64,000 bases of DNA from the NCBI GenBank assembly GCA_049614485.1, contig JBMZDR010000002.1, positions 62,001 to 126,000 of the forward strand. The letters run 5' to 3'. The notes beneath the pieces are model-generated. The model searched no databases and was not told where the DNA came from. It was given only the letters and a program-made list of their open reading frames with translations. The position numbers and the translations under genes are program-made. The stretch is from GCA-2733415 sp049614485 (GTDB lineage: Bacteria; Bacteroidota; Bacteroidia; Flavobacteriales; Flavobacteriaceae). This document shows positions 33,713-42,606 of the stretch, piece by piece; within the stretch, counting starts at the first letter, position 1, and every line of letters starts with the position of its first letter.

Positions 33713-34843
33713 TTATGAAAACATGTCTTTAACTTTATCAAAAAATGATTTGTCATTTTCTTTAGGGTTCGGAACAAAATTTTCATGTTCCTGCATGTTT
33801 TTAAAAAACTCTTTTTGCTCTTTATTTAATTCTTGAGGAGTCCATAAATTAATATGTACTAATAAATCTCCTTTACCATAACCATTTATGCTTGGAATTC
33901 CTTTACCTCGTAAACGCAATATTTTACCAGACTGTATACCAGCATCTAATTTGATTCTGACTTTACCAGTAACTGTTTCTATTTCTTTTGAAATACCTAA
34001 CACAGCGTCAGAAAAACCAATATATAAATCATAATGTAAATTATCGCCTTCTCTTTTCAAGTTTGGATGTTCTTCTTCTTGAATAGCAACTAATAAGTCT
34101 CCTGAAATACCATCACCAGGAGCAGAGTTTCCTTTACCAGAAACTTTTAATTGCATACCATCTACAACTCCTGCAGGTATTTTAATTGAAACCGTTTCTT
34201 CTGATGTTTTTAATCCGTGTGCATCTGTTCCTGCGCCTTTTTTATCAATTTGCTGACCTGAGCCCCCACAAGTACTACAAGGTGAAGCCGTTTGCATACG
34301 TCCTAAAATAGTATTTGTAACACGCATGACCTGTCCGGTACCATTACAGGTGGTACATGTTTTATATGTTGTGCCTGAGTCTTGAACTTTACGTTTAACT
34401 TTTACTTTTTTCTCAACACCATTAGCAATTTCTTCCAAAGTTAAACTAACTCTAATACGCAGATTGCTTCCTTTAGCACGACGTTGTCTGCCACCTCCGC
34501 CTCCGAAGCCGCCAAAACCGCCGCCTCCACCACCGAAGATGTCTCCAAATTGGCTGAATATGTCATCCATATTCATACCACCGCCGCCAAAGCCACCGCC
34601 TTGACCTCCGCCACCACCTTCAAAAGCTGCATGACCAAAACGGTCATACTTTGCCTTTTTATTGTCGTCACTTAGCACTTCATAGGCTTCAGCTGCCTCT
34701 TTAAAGCTCTCTTCTGCAGCTGTATCACCAGGATTTTTATCTGGATGAAATTTTACAGCTTTCTTCCTGTATGCTTTTTTTATTTCTTGGGCTGTAGCGC
34801 CTTTTGAAACTCCAAGAACGTCGTAATAATCTTTTTTTGCCAT
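33713..34843 (-). CDS. dnaJ: Chaperone DnaJ with a two-motif zinc domain
   Basis: This 376-aa Hsp40 co-chaperone stimulates DnaK ATPase and delivers substrates. The J domain has HPD at 33-35; a Gly/Phe-rich linker runs from about 75 to 120. The zinc domain holds just two CxxCxGxG motifs (CTTCNGTG at 163-170, CSTCGGSG at 189-196), where canonical DnaJ has four. By position they correspond to motifs 2 and 3 (zinc centre II); motifs 1 and 4 (centre I) are absent. It lies 33 bp downstream of grpE in one operon. Confidence 0.96.
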   Translation of the reverse strand: MAKKDYYDVLGVSKGATAQEIKKAYRKKAVKFHPDKNPGDTAAEESFKEAAEAYEVLSDDNKKAKYDRFGHAAFEGGGGGQGGGFGGGGMNMDDIFSQFGDIFGGGGGGFGGFGGGGGRQRRAKGSNLRIRVSLTLEEIANGVEKKVKVKRKVQDSGTTYKTCTTCNGTGQVMRVTNTILGRMQTASPCSTCGGSGQQIDKKGAGTDAHGLKTSEETVSIKIPAGVVDGMQLKVSGKGNSAPGDGISGDLLVAIQEEEHPNLKREGDNLHYDLYIGFSDAVLGISKEIETVTGKVRIKLDAGIQSGKILRLRGKGIPSINGYGKGDLLVHINLWTPQELNKEQKEFFKNMQEHENFVPNPKENDKSFFDKVKDMFS

Positions 34844-34876
34844 TGTATTTACTTCAAAAAATTGACTGTTTAGTAA

Positions 34877-35410
34877 TTATTGTCCGATGACAACTTTTGG
34901 GAAACGAATAATCTTATCTCCTAATTTGTACCCCTTTTCTATAACATCAATAATTTTTCCTTTTAATTTTTTTGATGGCGCAGGTATTTGGGTGATTGCT
35001 TCATGAAAGTCTGCATTAAAGTCATCTCCTTGTCTAACATCTAAAAGCTCCAACCCTTTTTCTTTTAAAGTTGCTTTAAACTTTGTGCTTATAAGCTCTA
35101 TTCCTTTAATTAAATTATCGTCTTGACTTTTTTCTATTTCAACCCACGCACGGTCTAGATCATCTAATACTGGCAACATGGCTTGCATTACGCTAGAACT
35201 AGCAGTTTTAAATAATTCTATTCTCTCTTTAGAGGTTCTTCTTTTATAGTTTTCAAACTCAGCAAAAAGACGTAAAAATTTATCTTTTTCTGCAGCTAAC
35301 TCTTGTGTTAATTGTTCTTCAACAGATAATTCTTCTTGAGTTTCTGCATCTTGATTTTGATCCTCAATTTGATCTTTCACTTCTTCGTTTTGTATCTCTT
35401 CTGTACTCAT
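34877..35410 (-). CDS. grpE: Nucleotide exchange factor GrpE
   Basis: This 177-aa protein is the exchange factor for DnaK. An acidic coiled-coil N-terminus (residues 1-60) precedes the GrpE core (RLFAEFENYKRRTSKERIELFKTA, LPVLDDLDRAW) and the C-terminal beta domain ending YKLGDKIIRFPKVVIG. ATG at 35410 (MSTEEIQ) is preferred over an in-frame start three codons earlier. The promoter region has repeated TTGGCAA motifs (see regulatory entry). Confidence 0.95.
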   Translation of the reverse strand: MSTEEIQNEEVKDQIEDQNQDAETQEELSVEEQLTQELAAEKDKFLRLFAEFENYKRRTSKERIELFKTASSSVMQAMLPVLDDLDRAWVEIEKSQDDNLIKGIELISTKFKATLKEKGLELLDVRQGDDFNADFHEAITQIPAPSKKLKGKIIDVIEKGYKLGDKIIRFPKVVIGQ

Positions 35411-35449
35411 TAGTAACAATTATTGTGTTTACTTTTGTTCATATATAGT

Positions 35450-35490
35450 TTGGCAAAAGTATTGCCAATTTGCATGACATTGCCAATTTG
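35450..35490 (-). promoter_or_regulatory. grpE-dnaJ promoter with repeated TTGGCAA motifs
   Basis: The -7 element TACTTTTG (minus strand, 35454-35461) lies inside an inverted pair TTGGCAA-N5-TTGCCAA (35450-35468). The 12-mer ATTGCCAATTTG then occurs twice in direct orientation (35461-35472 and 35479-35490, 6-bp gap). A minus-strand TTG lies 22 bp upstream of the -7 box and falls within the second copy. This looks like an operator over a promoter. The HrcA/CIRCE consensus is not present. Confidence 0.6.
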
Positions 35491-35506
35491 TCACTAAAAA
35501 GATGTC

Positions 35507-36412
35507 TTATGACAACAAAGACGCTAAGGCGAGGTTTAAATTTTCATATTGAAAATGAAACCCTGCGTTTTGTATTTTTTTTGAAGATACTTTTTGACTT
35601 TCACATATTAGTTTATGCATTTCTCCTAAAGTTAGTTTCATTATTACTTTGGGAATATTTGGCAAAAAGAGTGGTTTATTTAGTTGTTTAGCTATCGCTA
35701 CTGTTAACGTTTTATTAGTTACAGGCTTAGGCGCAACAGCATTATAAACACCATACAAATTATTACTTATTATATAACTAAAAACCTCAGCTAAATCGTT
35801 AATATGTATCCAACTCACAAATTGTTTACCAGAAGCTATAGGTGCTCCAGCACATAAATTAATTGGTTTAATTAATTCTGAAAGCGCACCATCTTTTTCA
35901 GACAACACTACTCCTATTCTTAGTTTTGAAATTTGAATATTTAATTCAGAGAACCTATCTACTTCTTTCTCCCAGAGCTGTACTACATTTGCTAAAAAAT
36001 CAGTACCAAACTCTAAAGACTTTTCATTATATAGTGTTGTGAAAGACGATTTATAAACACCTATTGCACTTGCAGACACTAGGTGTGTGACTTGATGTTT
36101 GGATGTTTTAAGTAACTTGAACAGTGTTTGTGTAGGTAAAACCCTGCTAGATATGATGTCTTTTTTATAAGATGCTGTCCACCTTTTAGAAACAGATGCA
36201 CCTGCTAAATGAATAATTTTATCAACACCTATAATACAGTTTTCGTCTATTTCAACGTTCTTAGGATTCCAATAAAACCCTTTACACTTAGGAATTTTAT
36301 TTAACTCTGATTTCCGTGTAGTTAAATAATTAACGTCTATATTTTTAGAAACTAATAGAGCTATAAGCTTTCTACCAATCAACCCCGTTGCTCCTGTAAT
36401 TAATACTTTCAT
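35507..36412 (-). CDS. TIGR01777-type NAD(P)-dependent epimerase (SDR39U1-like)
   Basis: This is a 301-aa extended short-chain dehydrogenase. MKVLITGATGLIGRKLIALL is the Rossmann GxxGxxG motif; VDKIIHLAGASVSKRWTASYKKDIISSRV and VSASAIGVYKS match the TIGR01777 signatures, with a C-terminal DUF1731-like tail. The substrate is unknown. It is 6 bp downstream of mnmD, so the two are probably co-transcribed. Confidence 0.88.
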   Translation of the reverse strand: MKVLITGATGLIGRKLIALLVSKNIDVNYLTTRKSELNKIPKCKGFYWNPKNVEIDENCIIGVDKIIHLAGASVSKRWTASYKKDIISSRVLPTQTLFKLLKTSKHQVTHLVSASAIGVYKSSFTTLYNEKSLEFGTDFLANVVQLWEKEVDRFSELNIQISKLRIGVVLSEKDGALSELIKPINLCAGAPIASGKQFVSWIHINDLAEVFSYIISNNLYGVYNAVAPKPVTNKTLTVAIAKQLNKPLFLPNIPKVIMKLTLGEMHKLICESQKVSSKKIQNAGFHFQYENLNLALASLLS

Positions 36413-36418
36413 AAAATT

Positions 36419-37087
36419 TTACTCTGCTACTTTTTTTGTAGCACGTAGCATTTCTCTTTTTCCAGGAGGCCCATCTAAACGTTCAACAGTAAACCCAACT
36501 TTTTGCATAGCTCTACGCGCACTTCCTTTAGCGGCATAGGTTACTAAAACACCGTTGTTTTTTAATGCTTTGAACATAATTTCAAAAATACTTTCTTCCC
36601 ATAAAGCAGGTTGAACTCTTGAACCAAACGCATCATAATATATCAAATCAAAAGCATTTTCATCTTTAATATCTTCAAACAATTGTTTGCGTTTTGTTAA
36701 TGCATAAGTATGGGATATGCTATGGCTTTCTTCCCATGATACTGCATGCATTTTTTCAAACTTATCTTTGAATTTTTCAGCTTTTAATTGTGGTACATAA
36801 TTTAACAAAGCTACTTCTTCAGGAAGAACAGGGTACGCCTCTACACCCACATAGTTTACATTTAGCTGTCGTCGTTCACTTTCTAAATATGTAATAAAAG
36901 CATTTAAGCCTGTTCCAAAACCTATTTCAAGAATAGAAATATCATCAGAAAATAAATCTAAGCCCATTCTAATAAACACATGGTATGCTTCATTGATTGC
37001 ACCCTTTTTTGAATGGTACTGTTCATTCAATTCAGGTAAATTTATTGATGTTGATCCATCAGATGTGATAATTATCTCTCTCTTCAA
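36419..37087 (-). CDS. mnmD: MnmD-type tRNA methyltransferase (stand-alone)
   Basis: This 222-aa SAM-dependent methyltransferase is the DUF752 part of MnmC. SAM motif ILEIGFGTGLNAFITYLE and the block DLIYYDAFGSRVQPALWEESIFEIMFKALKNNGVLVTYAAKGSARRAMQ are characteristic. MnmD methylates nm5(s2)U34 in tRNA to mnm5(s2)U. The oxidase half (MnmC1) is missing, so the organism would make the mnm5 group without the cmnm5-removal activity. The length fits MnmD-only proteins. Confidence 0.85.
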   Translation of the reverse strand: MKREIIITSDGSTSINLPELNEQYHSKKGAINEAYHVFIRMGLDLFSDDISILEIGFGTGLNAFITYLESERRQLNVNYVGVEAYPVLPEEVALLNYVPQLKAEKFKDKFEKMHAVSWEESHSISHTYALTKRKQLFEDIKDENAFDLIYYDAFGSRVQPALWEESIFEIMFKALKNNGVLVTYAAKGSARRAMQKVGFTVERLDGPPGKREMLRATKKVAE

Positions 37088-37217
37088 AGCACGTAATTGT
37101 TTGTTAGCCCCAGTAAAACGAGGGGTAAATACTAATATACAAATTAACGAATAATTAGTCGTTAAAAAATATTAAATTCACTAAATTCGCAAAACTATAA
37201 AAACAAGTTACACAACG

Positions 37218-38273
37218 ATGACAACTGATATTAAAATTACTAAAATTGAGAAGTCTAAATTTGAATCTATTGATTTAGACAATGTTGCATTTGGAACAGT
37301 ATATTCTGATCATATGTTTTTCTGTGATTTTAAAGATGGACAATGGCAACAGCCAGAAATCACACCATACCAATCTTTACAGTTAGATCCTTCAGCAAGA
37401 GTGTTTCATTACGGGCAAGCCGCCTTTGAAGGAATGAAAGCCTACAAGGACGAAAATGAAGATGTGTGGATTTTTAGACCTGAAGAAAACTGGAAACGTA
37501 TGTGTTTTTCTGCAAATAGGTTAGCTATGCCAGAAGTGCCTAAAGATGTATTCATGAATGGTTTAAAAACCTTATTGAGTATGGATAAGGAATGGGTAGT
37601 TCCTGGGAGAGGAAACACATTATATATCAGACCTTTTATATTTGCTACACAAGCTGGAGTTTCTGCTGCACCAGCTCTAGAATATAAATTTATGATTATC
37701 TGTACACCTGTACAAGCCTACTATAAAGGTGGTGATGTAAAGGTTAAAATATCTGATCATTATTCAAGAGCTGCAAATGGTGGTGTTGGAGCAACTAAAG
37801 CTGCTGGAAATTATGCCGCTCAGTTTTACCCAACTAAAAAAGCAAACGAAGAAGGTTACCAACAAATTATTTGGACCAACTCTACTCATGAATATTTAGA
37901 GGAGGCTGGAACCATGAATGTATTTTTCAGAATTGGAGACAAATTACTAACAGCTCCTACTGATGAAAGAATTCTTGATGGCGTAACTCGTAAAAGTATT
38001 ATCACTTTAGCAGAACGTGAAGGTATTACTGTTGAGGTAAGAAAAGTAAGTGTTTCTGAAGTTATTGAAGCTGCTAAAACTGGAGAATTAAAAGAAGTGT
38101 TCGGAACTGGTACAGCAGCAGTTGTAGTACCTATTACTGGAGTTGGATACAAAGACGATCATTATGATTTACCAAAACTTGATAGCGCCTATTCAACTAT
38201 GCTAAAAGGAAAGTTATTGGACATACAATACAATGAAGCTGAAGATACTTTTGGGTGGACTCAAAAAATATAA
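37218..38273 (+). CDS. ilvE: Branched-chain amino acid aminotransferase
   Basis: This 351-aa PLP enzyme (fold type IV) performs the final step of Leu, Ile and Val synthesis. Visible are FHYGQAAFEGMKAYKDENEDVWIFRPEENWKRMCFSANRLAMP, the PLP-lysine block GVGATKAAGNYAAQ and the EYLEEAGTMNVFFRIGD motif, plus FGTGTAAVVVPITG. The length matches the type II BCAT found in Bacteroidota. It is monocistronic, divergent from mnmD, and ends at a bidirectional terminator. Confidence 0.96.
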   Translation: MTTDIKITKIEKSKFESIDLDNVAFGTVYSDHMFFCDFKDGQWQQPEITPYQSLQLDPSARVFHYGQAAFEGMKAYKDENEDVWIFRPEENWKRMCFSANRLAMPEVPKDVFMNGLKTLLSMDKEWVVPGRGNTLYIRPFIFATQAGVSAAPALEYKFMIICTPVQAYYKGGDVKVKISDHYSRAANGGVGATKAAGNYAAQFYPTKKANEEGYQQIIWTNSTHEYLEEAGTMNVFFRIGDKLLTAPTDERILDGVTRKSIITLAEREGITVEVRKVSVSEVIEAAKTGELKEVFGTGTAAVVVPITGVGYKDDHYDLPKLDSAYSTMLKGKLLDIQYNEAEDTFGWTQKI

Positions 38274-38294
38274 CACACTTCTAAAAACAGATAT

Positions 38295-38327
38295 AAAAAA
38301 CTCCTTATTTTTCAATAAGGAGTTTTT
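38295..38327. terminator. Bidirectional terminator between ilvE and pyc
   Basis: The stem AAAAACTCCTTATT / AATAAGGAGTTTTT has a 4-nt loop and serves the two convergent genes. Confidence 0.9.
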
Positions 38328-38335
38328 CTTTTATA

Positions 38336-41300
38336 CTATTCAAATACAATTACCAAGTCTTCTGAATTGACCATTATACCTTCATTCAATACAACATCTT
38401 TAACCACTGTATCTTCAACGGCAGTAATGGTTGTTTCCATTTTCATGGCTTCAATAATAAATAACGGTTGGTTTTTCTTAACCTTGTCACCTTTTTTAAC
38501 TAATATTGATGATAACATTCCTTGTAAGGGTGCACCAATATGTTTGGTATTACCTTTATCAATTTTTTCGTGTACAACCATATCAATCTTTATAGATTCA
38601 TCTTTTATTGTTACACTTCTTGATTGTCCGTTTACTTTAAAATAAACCGTCACCATTCCTTCTGCATTTGGCCTTCCTACAGAATCTAAACTAATTAATA
38701 ATGTTTTTCCTTTATCTATCTCTACTGTTATTTCCTCTCCTCTTTCCATTCCATAGAAGAAATTTTTAGTAGGCAAATTCATTAAATTTCCATACTTCAC
38801 ATGCTTATTGTAAGTATCTAAAAACACTTTAGGATACAGTTTGTATGATAAGAAGTCAGTAATGTCTGTTGGACGCCCCATTTCTTTATCGAAAATTGAT
38901 AAAAACTCTTTATATTCTTGATCTATATCAAGAGGCTCTAAATGCGCATTTGGCCTATCAGTATACGGTGTTTTATCTTTTAAAATAAGTTTTTGCAATT
39001 GTTCTGGGAACCCTCCTAATGGCTGCCCTAAATCTCCTTGAAAGAAACTCACCACAGACTGGGGAAAAGAAATGGAATCTCCGCGTTCTAGAACATCTTC
39101 TACCGTTAAATTATTACTCACTAAATACTGAGCCATGTCACCAACAACTTTTGAACTAGGGGTAACTTTTACGATATCACCAAAGAGTTCGTTAACCTCA
39201 CCATACATTTTTGTTATCTCATGAAAACGATCTTCTAAACCTAAAGCTTGTGCTTGCGGCTTTAAGTTAGAATATTGTCCTCCTGGAATTTCATGTTTAA
39301 AAACTTCTCCAGAACCGGCTTTTAAACCAGACTCAAAAGGATAATAATAGTCTCTAACTGTTTCCCAGTAATTAGAATAGTCATTTAAACTATCAATGTT
39401 TATAGGGTTTTCGCGTTTATGATACTTTAGCATCTCAACAACAGAGTTAAAATTAGGTTGTGATGTTAATCCAGACAAGCCTCCCAAAGCAACATCTAAA
39501 ACATCAACTCCAGCTTCAACTGCCTTTAAATACGTCGCAGATTGTATAGACGATGTATCATGTGTATGCAAATGTATTGGAATATTTATTTCGGATTTTA
39601 AGGCAGAAATTAACTCATAAGCAGCATATGGCTTTAATAAACCTGCCATGTCTTTAATTCCTAATATATGAGCTCCTGAATTTTCAATATCTTTTGCCAA
39701 GTTGACATAATATTTCAGGTTGTACTTCTTATTTTTTGGATCTAAAATATCACCGGTATAACAAATTGAACCTTCCGCTAAGCCTTCTGTTCTTGTTCGC
39801 ACATGCTCAATACAAGGCGCAATAGATTCCATCCAATTTAATGAATCAAAAATTCTGAATACATCAACACCATTTTCCCAAGATTGCTCTACAAACTTAC
39901 CGATTAAGTTATCTGGATAAGCGGTATACCCTACACCATTTGACCCTCTAATTAACATTTGCAATAGCACATTAGGCATCGCTTTACGCAATTGCTGTAA
40001 ACGTTCCCAAGGGTTTTCTTGTAAGAAACGTAAACACACGTCAAAGGTAGCCCCTCCCCAAACTTCCATGCTAAACACTTCTGGATGGTTTTTAGCAAAA
40101 CCTTCTGCAACTTTAAGCATATCATAAGTTCGCATGCGGGTTGCCAACAAACTTTGATGTGCATCTCTCATGGTAGTATCTGTAAAATGAACTTTCTTTT
40201 CATTCTTTAACCAATCTGAGAATTTATCTGGTCCTAGTTTTGTAAGCAGATCTTTTGTCCCTTCTGTATATGTTGCAGATGCGTCAAATTTTGGGACTTT
40301 TGGAATGACAAATGTTTTATTTGGATCTATTTTTTTAACATCAGAATTTCCATTTACAATAACATCACCTAAATACGTTACTAATTTAGTCGCTCTATTT
40401 CGAGGTGTAGTAAACACAAATAAATCTGGTTCGTTTTTTATAAAGTTAACCGTAACTTCTCCTTTTCTAAAGGTTGGGTGTTTTAGTATGTTGTCTAAAA
40501 ATGGCATATTGGTTTTTACTCCACGAATTCTGAATTCAGCTACAGCCCTTCGCATTTTTCTGCAAGCTCCATCTAAAGTTCTACTACTTGCAGTTACTTT
40601 TACTAACATTGAATCGAAAAATGGAGAAATTGTTACGCCTTGGTATAAACTTCCTGCATCTAATCTAATTCCAAAACCAGACGCACTTCTATAAGTAGAA
40701 ATGGTGCCATAATCTGGTTTAAAGTTATTAGCAGGATCTTCTGTTGTTATTCGACATTGTAATGCATATCCATTTACTTTAACCGCCTCTTGATTGGGTA
40801 TTTTTATTTGTTCATCAGATAATTTATACCCACCGGCAATAAATAATTGTGTTTTTACAATATCTATATCAGTGACTACTTCTGTTACCGTATGCTCAAC
40901 TTGAATTCTAGGGTTCACCTCAATAAAATAAATTGCTCCATCATCATCTACTAAAAACTCTACTGTACCTATATTATTATAATCTACAGCTTTACAAATT
41001 GTTACAGCATATGCATAAAGTGCATTTTTTGTTACATCACTTAATCCAAATGAGGGCGCAAATTCAATAACTTTTTGGTATCGACGCTGTACTGAGCAAT
41101 CTCTTTCAAACAGGTGTACTGTGTTTCCGTAATTATCAGCTACAATTTGAATTTCTATATGCTTCGGGTTTTCAACAAATTTTTCCAAAAACACCGTATC
41201 ATCACCAAACGCATTTAATGCTTCTCGTTTACTTTCAAGATATGCACTTTTTAATTGTTCATCACTCCTAATAACCCGCATCCCACGTCCACCACCACCT

Positions 41301-41788
41301 GAAGCAGCTTTTAACATAACAGGATACCCAATACTTTTAGCTTCATTTAAAGCTATTTCAATACTCTCTAAAGGTTGCTCATTACTTTTTATAATTGGTA
41401 TATTATTAGCAATGGCTACTTCTTTAGCTTTAATTTTATCCCCTAAAGATTTAAGCACTGATACTTTTGGCCCAATAAAAATGATTCCATGATCTTCACA
41501 CTGCTGTGCTAAACATGCATTTTCTGATAAAAAGCCATAACCTGGATGAATTGCATCTGCCCCATTTTCTTTAGCCACTCTTATGATAGCGTCTATATCT
41601 AAATACGGTTTTAAAGGCTCATTGTCTTTACCTATTTGATAGGATTCATCTGCCTTATACCTATGCAAAGAATATCTATCTTCAAAAGTATAAACGGCAA
41701 TTGTTTTAATATTAATCTCTGTACATGCTCTAAAAATTCTTATTGCAATTTCACCTCTATTGGCTACAAGTACTTTTTTTATTTTCAT
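38336..41788 (-). CDS. pyc: Pyruvate carboxylase
   Basis: This 1150-aa biotin enzyme makes oxaloacetate from pyruvate and bicarbonate, refilling the TCA cycle. Biotin carboxylase domain: residues 1 to about 455 (MLKAASGGGGRGMR ATP-grasp loop, EVNPRIQVEHTVTE). Carboxyltransferase domain: about 535-1000 (FTDTTMRDAHQSLLATRMRT, metal-binding HLHTHDTS). Biotin carrier: about 1080-1150, with biotin attached to K1116 in EAMKMET. The single-chain layout is complete and without gaps. Upstream it has two unusual palindromes (see regulatory entries). Confidence 0.97.
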   Translation of the reverse strand: MKIKKVLVANRGEIAIRIFRACTEINIKTIAVYTFEDRYSLHRYKADESYQIGKDNEPLKPYLDIDAIIRVAKENGADAIHPGYGFLSENACLAQQCEDHGIIFIGPKVSVLKSLGDKIKAKEVAIANNIPIIKSNEQPLESIEIALNEAKSIGYPVMLKAASGGGGRGMRVIRSDEQLKSAYLESKREALNAFGDDTVFLEKFVENPKHIEIQIVADNYGNTVHLFERDCSVQRRYQKVIEFAPSFGLSDVTKNALYAYAVTICKAVDYNNIGTVEFLVDDDGAIYFIEVNPRIQVEHTVTEVVTDIDIVKTQLFIAGGYKLSDEQIKIPNQEAVKVNGYALQCRITTEDPANNFKPDYGTISTYRSASGFGIRLDAGSLYQGVTISPFFDSMLVKVTASSRTLDGACRKMRRAVAEFRIRGVKTNMPFLDNILKHPTFRKGEVTVNFIKNEPDLFVFTTPRNRATKLVTYLGDVIVNGNSDVKKIDPNKTFVIPKVPKFDASATYTEGTKDLLTKLGPDKFSDWLKNEKKVHFTDTTMRDAHQSLLATRMRTYDMLKVAEGFAKNHPEVFSMEVWGGATFDVCLRFLQENPWERLQQLRKAMPNVLLQMLIRGSNGVGYTAYPDNLIGKFVEQSWENGVDVFRIFDSLNWMESIAPCIEHVRTRTEGLAEGSICYTGDILDPKNKKYNLKYYVNLAKDIENSGAHILGIKDMAGLLKPYAAYELISALKSEINIPIHLHTHDTSSIQSATYLKAVEAGVDVLDVALGGLSGLTSQPNFNSVVEMLKYHKRENPINIDSLNDYSNYWETVRDYYYPFESGLKAGSGEVFKHEIPGGQYSNLKPQAQALGLEDRFHEITKMYGEVNELFGDIVKVTPSSKVVGDMAQYLVSNNLTVEDVLERGDSISFPQSVVSFFQGDLGQPLGGFPEQLQKLILKDKTPYTDRPNAHLEPLDIDQEYKEFLSIFDKEMGRPTDITDFLSYKLYPKVFLDTYNKHVKYGNLMNLPTKNFFYGMERGEEITVEIDKGKTLLISLDSVGRPNAEGMVTVYFKVNGQSRSVTIKDESIKIDMVVHEKIDKGNTKHIGAPLQGMLSSILVKKGDKVKKNQPLFIIEAMKMETTITAVEDTVVKDVVLNEGIMVNSEDLVIVFE

Positions 41789-41808
41789 TTTAGTTGTGTT
41801 GGTTATGT

Positions 41809-41834
41809 TATATTGTATAGTGTTTTACAATATA
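41809..41834. promoter_or_regulatory. Inverted repeat close to the pyc start
   Basis: The 9-bp arms TATATTGTA and TACAATATA flank an 8-bp spacer (TAGTGTTT), centred about 33 bp before the pyc ATG. It could be an operator or form a leader hairpin. Confidence 0.45.
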
Positions 41835-41841
41835 CACTTTT

Positions 41842-41861
41842 TTATTATGCGCGCATAATAA
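41842..41861. promoter_or_regulatory. Perfect 20-bp palindrome upstream of pyc
   Basis: TTATTATGCGCGCATAATAA is perfectly self-complementary, with a GC core in otherwise AT-only surroundings. No terminator-like T run follows on the minus strand toward pyc beyond TAAAAAAG. A dimeric regulator site is the likely reading. Confidence 0.5.
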
Positions 41862-41892
41862 GTGAGTTATATATATCATAACCTGGTATAAA

Positions 41893-41915
41893 AAAAACGA
41901 CACTAGGTCGTTTTT
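41893..41915 (-). terminator. Terminator after the MazG-like gene
   Basis: AAAAACGAC / GTCGTTTTT stem with a 5-nt loop, 12 bp past the stop. Confidence 0.8.
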
Positions 41916-41927
41916 AAAAGTTTGGCA

Positions 41928-42314
41928 TTAATTAGCAAGTATTTTTGATATGTTAGGTTTGAAATAATTAGGTCCTTTTAATACTTTACCGTCCTCACGA
42001 TAAATTGGTTGTCCATCCTCTCCTAACTTACTCATATTACTCTCTTGAATTTCATCAAAAACTTCAGCAATTTTATCTTGTAAGCCGTGTTCAATCATGG
42101 TACCACATAATATGTATAGCATATCACCTAAAGCATCTGCCACCTCTACCAAGTCATTATTTTGTGCAGCTTCTAAATACTCTTCATTTTCTTCTTTCAT
42201 GAGCTTATAACGCAAGGTATTTTTTGCTTCACCTAAATCTGCTTTTGGAGTTTCTCTGTGACCTATTTTAAAAGCTGTATGAAATTTCGTTACTGCGTCT
42301 GTATATTTTTTCAT
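41928..42314 (-). CDS. MazG-like/HisE-like nucleotide pyrophosphohydrolase
   Basis: This is a 128-aa all-alpha NTP pyrophosphohydrolase. KLMKEENEEYLEAAQNNDLVEVADALGDMLYILCGTMIEHG contains the metal-binding EExxE...ExxD pattern of the MazG/HisE superfamily. It begins MKKYTDAVTKFHTAFKI and may clean up non-canonical nucleotides; the substrate is unknown. The C-terminal 30 residues (GQPIYREDGKVLKGPNYFKPNI) are typical of the PRA-PH-like branch in Bacteroidota. Confidence 0.8.
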   Translation of the reverse strand: MKKYTDAVTKFHTAFKIGHRETPKADLGEAKNTLRYKLMKEENEEYLEAAQNNDLVEVADALGDMLYILCGTMIEHGLQDKIAEVFDEIQESNMSKLGEDGQPIYREDGKVLKGPNYFKPNISKILAN

Positions 42315-42373
42315 TGTATGTGTTTTATATGGTTAAGTTTAATTAATTTCGCATAAAAATAAATAAAATTTTT

Positions 42374-42562
42374 ATGTTTAGTACCGGTCAATTAATTTTT
42401 GCACTTCTGTTTTTTCTAGCTTTTGTTGGGGTTATGATTTGGTCTTACAGAAAAGATTTAAAATTACATCAGAAATACTATAAAGGTAGTTACTGGGTAC
42501 TTATTGGTTTAATTGTTTTTTTTAGTTTGATATACGCCTTAAAGTCATTCATATATAATTAA
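42374..42562 (+). CDS. Small two-helix membrane protein
   Basis: This is a 62-aa protein with two membrane helices (about 5-23 and 40-58) joined by a basic loop (YRKDLKLHQKYYKGS). The start ATG follows an AT-rich leader, and the gene is capped by a perfect terminator, which supports it as a real gene. I do not recognise a family with confidence; a respiratory-complex accessory role can be imagined from the layout but is not shown. Confidence 0.65.
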   Translation: MFSTGQLIFALLFFLAFVGVMIWSYRKDLKLHQKYYKGSYWVLIGLIVFFSLIYALKSFIYN

Positions 42563-42600
42563 TAAAAAAGCCGTTAATTTAAATTAACGGCTTTTTTATT
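42561..42600. terminator. Bidirectional terminator: perfect 40-bp palindrome
   Basis: Twenty-base arms starting AATAAAAAAGCCGTTAATTT with no spacer; it closes the small membrane protein gene and the desaturase gene from the other side. Confidence 0.9.
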
Positions 42601-42606
42601 AGTGAC

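Noticed and set aside
35420..35506. CIRCE (HrcA) element at grpE
   Set aside because: TTAGCACTC-N9-GAGTGCTAA does not occur; the repeats seen are TTGGCAA-based.
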